A stretch of 64,000 nucleotides of DNA from Polaribacter sp. SA4-10 (GTDB taxonomy: Bacteria > Bacteroidota > Bacteroidia > Flavobacteriales > Flavobacteriaceae): positions 52,073 to 116,072 of the forward strand of contig CATIQU010000005.1 of NCBI GenBank assembly GCA_949519155.1, given 5' to 3'. Position 1 is the first letter of the stretch; each line of letters begins with the position of its first letter. A program made the position numbers and the translations under genes. Below, piece by piece: positions 62,038 to 64,000 of the stretch. Under the pieces are notes generated by a model. That model worked only from the letters and a program-made list of their open reading frames with translations, was not told where the DNA came from and did not search any database.

Positions 62038-63957
62038 CTAAGAAAAATTAGAAATCTGTCCTTCAACGCTTTCCCAATCTGCCATTAAAACATCTACAGC
62101 TGCTTTCTTTCCTTTGTACTTTTCAAAGAAATTGGGTTGCGATGAAACTTCATCATAATTCTTTGCCAATTCTAAATCTATTTTTTCGATTTCTTTTTCT
62201 AAATCAGCAATATCTGTTTCAATTTTAGAAAGCTTGTTATTTAGTTTCTTTAAGTCTTTTTCTTGAGCTCTCGATAGCTGTTGCGCTGCTGTTTTGTTGG
62301 ATGTCTTATCTACCTTAACAACGGTTCTTTTTTCTGCTTCTCGAAGGTTTTCAATCTTATGTTGCTCTAAGAAATAATCAATATCTCCTAAGTATTCTTT
62401 AATCACTTTATCTTTAAAACCGTAAACAGTAGAAGTCAAACCTTGTAAGAAATCTCGATCATGCGAAACCACAATCAAGGTTCCATTAAACTGATTTAGG
62501 GCCTGTTTTAAAACATTTTTTGAGGCAATATCCAAGTGATTTGTTGGCTCATCCATAATTAACACATTAAAAGGTGCTAATAGTAATTTACACAATGCCA
62601 ATCTGTTTCTTTCCCCTCCAGACAATACTTTTGCCTTTTTATCTACTGCATCTCCTCCAAACAAAAAGGACCCTAACATGTCTCTAACACGCATTCTGTT
62701 TCCATCTGTTGCAGCGTCTTCCATGATTTCCAACACGGTTTTCTCTGGCGGTAAATGTTCGGATTGATTCTGTGCAAAATATCCAATTTCTACATTGTGA
62801 CCAAGTTTTAAATTTCCTTCAAACGGAATGTCATTGACCATCATTTTGGCTAACGTTGATTTTCCTTGTCCGTTTTGACCCACAAATGCAATCTTACTGT
62901 TCCGTTCAATTAACAAATCAACATTCGATAAAACATGTTTGTCTCCATAACTTTTAGAAAGATTTTCGGCTTCAACAATTACTTTACCTGGCTCTTTAGA
63001 AATGGCAAAACGCAAGCTCATCGCTTGGTTGTCATCTTGGTCTACTTCAATCAATTCAACTTTATCAAGCTGTTTCATTAAAGATTGAGCCATGGATGCT
63101 TTACTTGCTTTGGCTTTAAATTTATTGATTAAATGCTGTTTTTGTTTTATTTCTTTTTCTTGATTTTTCTGTGCTTGTAATTGTTTTTCTTTAATTTCTC
63201 CTCTTAATACTAAGAATTCTGAATACGGTTTTTTATAATCGTAAATTTGTCCTAAAGAGATTTCAATGGTTCTGTTGGTTACATTGTCTAAGAACATTTT
63301 ATCGTGCGATACTAAAACAATAGCTCCTGAGTATCCTTTTAAAAAGTTTTCTAACCAAATAATAGATTCAATATCCAAGTGGTTTGTTGGCTCATCTAAC
63401 AACAAAATATCATTGTTTTGTAAAAGTAATTTTGCCAATTCGATACGCATTCTCCAACCACCAGAAAAGGTGTCTGTTAATTTATCAAAATCTTCTCTTT
63501 GAAAACCTAATCCTTGTAAAATTTTCTCTGTATCTCCCTGGTAGTTATACCCTCCAAGTAATTCGTAGCGTTCTGTTAAATCTGTAAGGTCGATAATTAA
63601 CTGACTGTATCCATCACTTTCATAATCGGTTCTTGTTGCCAATTGCTCATTAATTTCATCAAGCTTTACTTCGATTTCCTTAATTTCAACGAATGCTTGG
63701 TAGGCTTCTTCTAAAATAGTTCTCCCTTCTACAAAATCAATATCCTGACGCAAAAAACCCATTCGAATGTCTTTGTCAAAAGCCATGGTACCACCACTGG
63801 TCTCGATATCTTTGGATAAAACTTTTAAAAGTGTTGATTTTCCAGCACCATTTTTACCAATTAGGCCAATTCGATCCCCTTTATTCAGTTTGAAAGTAAT
63901 ACCAGAAAACAAATCTGTCCCCATAAAGGAAACCGATAGATTGTGTACGTTTAGCAT
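62038..63957 (-). CDS. ABC-F family ATPase
   Basis: 639 residues with two ABC domains and no membrane segment. Walker A GLIGKNGAGKSTLLK near 33 and AFVGQNGQGKSTLAK near 350; signatures FSGGWRMRIEL and LSGGERNRLAL; Walker B LLLDEPTNHLD and LIMDEPTNHLD. A charged linker (about 245-300) joins the domains, and a C-terminal coiled coil (about 560-639) follows. ABC-F proteins act on the ribosome (translation factors or antibiotic protection); this length and tail resemble the housekeeping YheS/Uup-type group, and resistance is not implied. Confidence 0.94.
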   Translation of the reverse strand: MLNVHNLSVSFMGTDLFSGITFKLNKGDRIGLIGKNGAGKSTLLKVLSKDIETSGGTMAFDKDIRMGFLRQDIDFVEGRTILEEAYQAFVEIKEIEVKLDEINEQLATRTDYESDGYSQLIIDLTDLTERYELLGGYNYQGDTEKILQGLGFQREDFDKLTDTFSGGWRMRIELAKLLLQNNDILLLDEPTNHLDIESIIWLENFLKGYSGAIVLVSHDKMFLDNVTNRTIEISLGQIYDYKKPYSEFLVLRGEIKEKQLQAQKNQEKEIKQKQHLINKFKAKASKASMAQSLMKQLDKVELIEVDQDDNQAMSLRFAISKEPGKVIVEAENLSKSYGDKHVLSNVDLLIERNSKIAFVGQNGQGKSTLAKMMVNDIPFEGNLKLGHNVEIGYFAQNQSEHLPPEKTVLEIMEDAATDGNRMRVRDMLGSFLFGGDAVDKKAKVLSGGERNRLALCKLLLAPFNVLIMDEPTNHLDIASKNVLKQALNQFNGTLIVVSHDRDFLQGLTSTVYGFKDKVIKEYLGDIDYFLEQHKIENLREAEKRTVVKVDKTSNKTAAQQLSRAQEKDLKKLNNKLSKIETDIADLEKEIEKIDLELAKNYDEVSSQPNFFEKYKGKKAAVDVLMADWESVEGQISNFS

Positions 63958-63982
63958 GAAAAATCTGTAAATTTATAAGGCG

Positions 63983-63990
63983 CAAAGCTA
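63983..63990 (-). promoter_or_regulatory. -7 box of the ABC-F gene
   Basis: On the minus strand TAGCTTTG, 25 bases before the ATG; the -33 region is beyond the window edge. Confidence 0.45.
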
Positions 63991-64000
63991 CTCAAAAAAA

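Noticed and set aside
62038..63957. ABC-F gene as an antibiotic resistance determinant
   Set aside because: Length and C-terminal coiled coil fit housekeeping ABC-F types; nothing in the context suggests acquired resistance.
1..64000. CRISPR arrays, insertion sequences, prophage, integrase or toxin-antitoxin genes
   Set aside because: I looked for regular repeats, transposase or integrase motifs and short antitoxin-toxin pairs on both strands and saw none; the window is core chromosome.

Overview
The window is AT-rich chromosomal DNA from a member of the Flavobacteriaceae (Bacteroidota), probably a marine Polaribacter/Tenacibaculum-like genus; the genus is a guess from protein wording, the family assignment is firm. 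The evidence is the gliding genes gldB and gldC, the type IX secretion gene porT, a TamL lipoprotein, an FolK-deoxynucleoside kinase fusion, an OlsF-type double acyltransferase, DUF2480/DUF3078 neighbours of sufE, and many promoters with the Bacteroidota -7 box TAnnTTTG, some with a TTTG-like -33 box about 20 bases upstream. Gene density is very high, no gene-free stretch exceeds 300 bases, and tight TAATG stop/start couplings recur.

Layout. 1-3360 (minus): a metal-handling operon of a HYC_CC_PP-type protein, a TonB-dependent receptor, an HMA-domain protein and a heavy-metal-binding lipoprotein cut by the window edge. 3546-11350 (plus): a methionine sulfoxide reductase-like GAF protein, purH, and the elongasome operon mreB-mreC-mreD-mrdA-rodA, closed by a bidirectional terminator. 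11371-13295 (minus): rpsT, tRNA-Glu, proS. 13470-18420 (plus): a strongly cationic lipoprotein, an outer-membrane FadL-like porin, then an Nfu-type Fe-S carrier, ubiE and porT. 18444-28041: a TrmH methyltransferase diverging from tamL, then fbaA, accD, rpsO, pnp and folK-dNK. 28049-39569 is mostly minus: gldC/gldB, dnaG, clpX, clpP, tig, olsF, aspartate kinase and an acetyltransferase, with nadE on plus. 39745-41531 (plus): fbp and superoxide dismutase. 41533-46026 (minus): an M48 protease, LemA, purF and a PfkB kinase. 46101-48448 (plus): sufE with its DUF59, DUF2480 and DUF3078 companions. 48489-54710 (minus): hflX, a small membrane protein, a ClC transporter, a DUF6503-like protein and aspS. 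54894-57384 (plus): cupin, rsmI, a small unknown gene, a decayed AAA+ ATPase and a uracil-DNA glycosylase. 57395-63957: an MscS channel, a Spy-like basic protein, a gamma-carbonic-anhydrase/glucosaminidase/PLP-deaminase operon and an ABC-F ATPase.

The genes are mostly core housekeeping: cell-wall elongation, translation, proteolysis and protein folding, central carbon metabolism, purine synthesis, Fe-S assembly, and outer-membrane/gliding machinery. I saw no phage, insertion sequence, integron, CRISPR array or defence island. There is no obvious new multi-gene system. The interesting material lies in details: zinc-ligand loss in both DnaG and AccD, a Gln in place of the ClC gating Glu, a folK-dNK gene with no canonical start that keeps its N-terminus, an ATPase relic with its core deleted, a lipoprotein with a 160-residue acid-free cationic tail, several genes whose start lies within about 10 bases of the -7 box, and a structured intergenic element upstream of the cupin gene.
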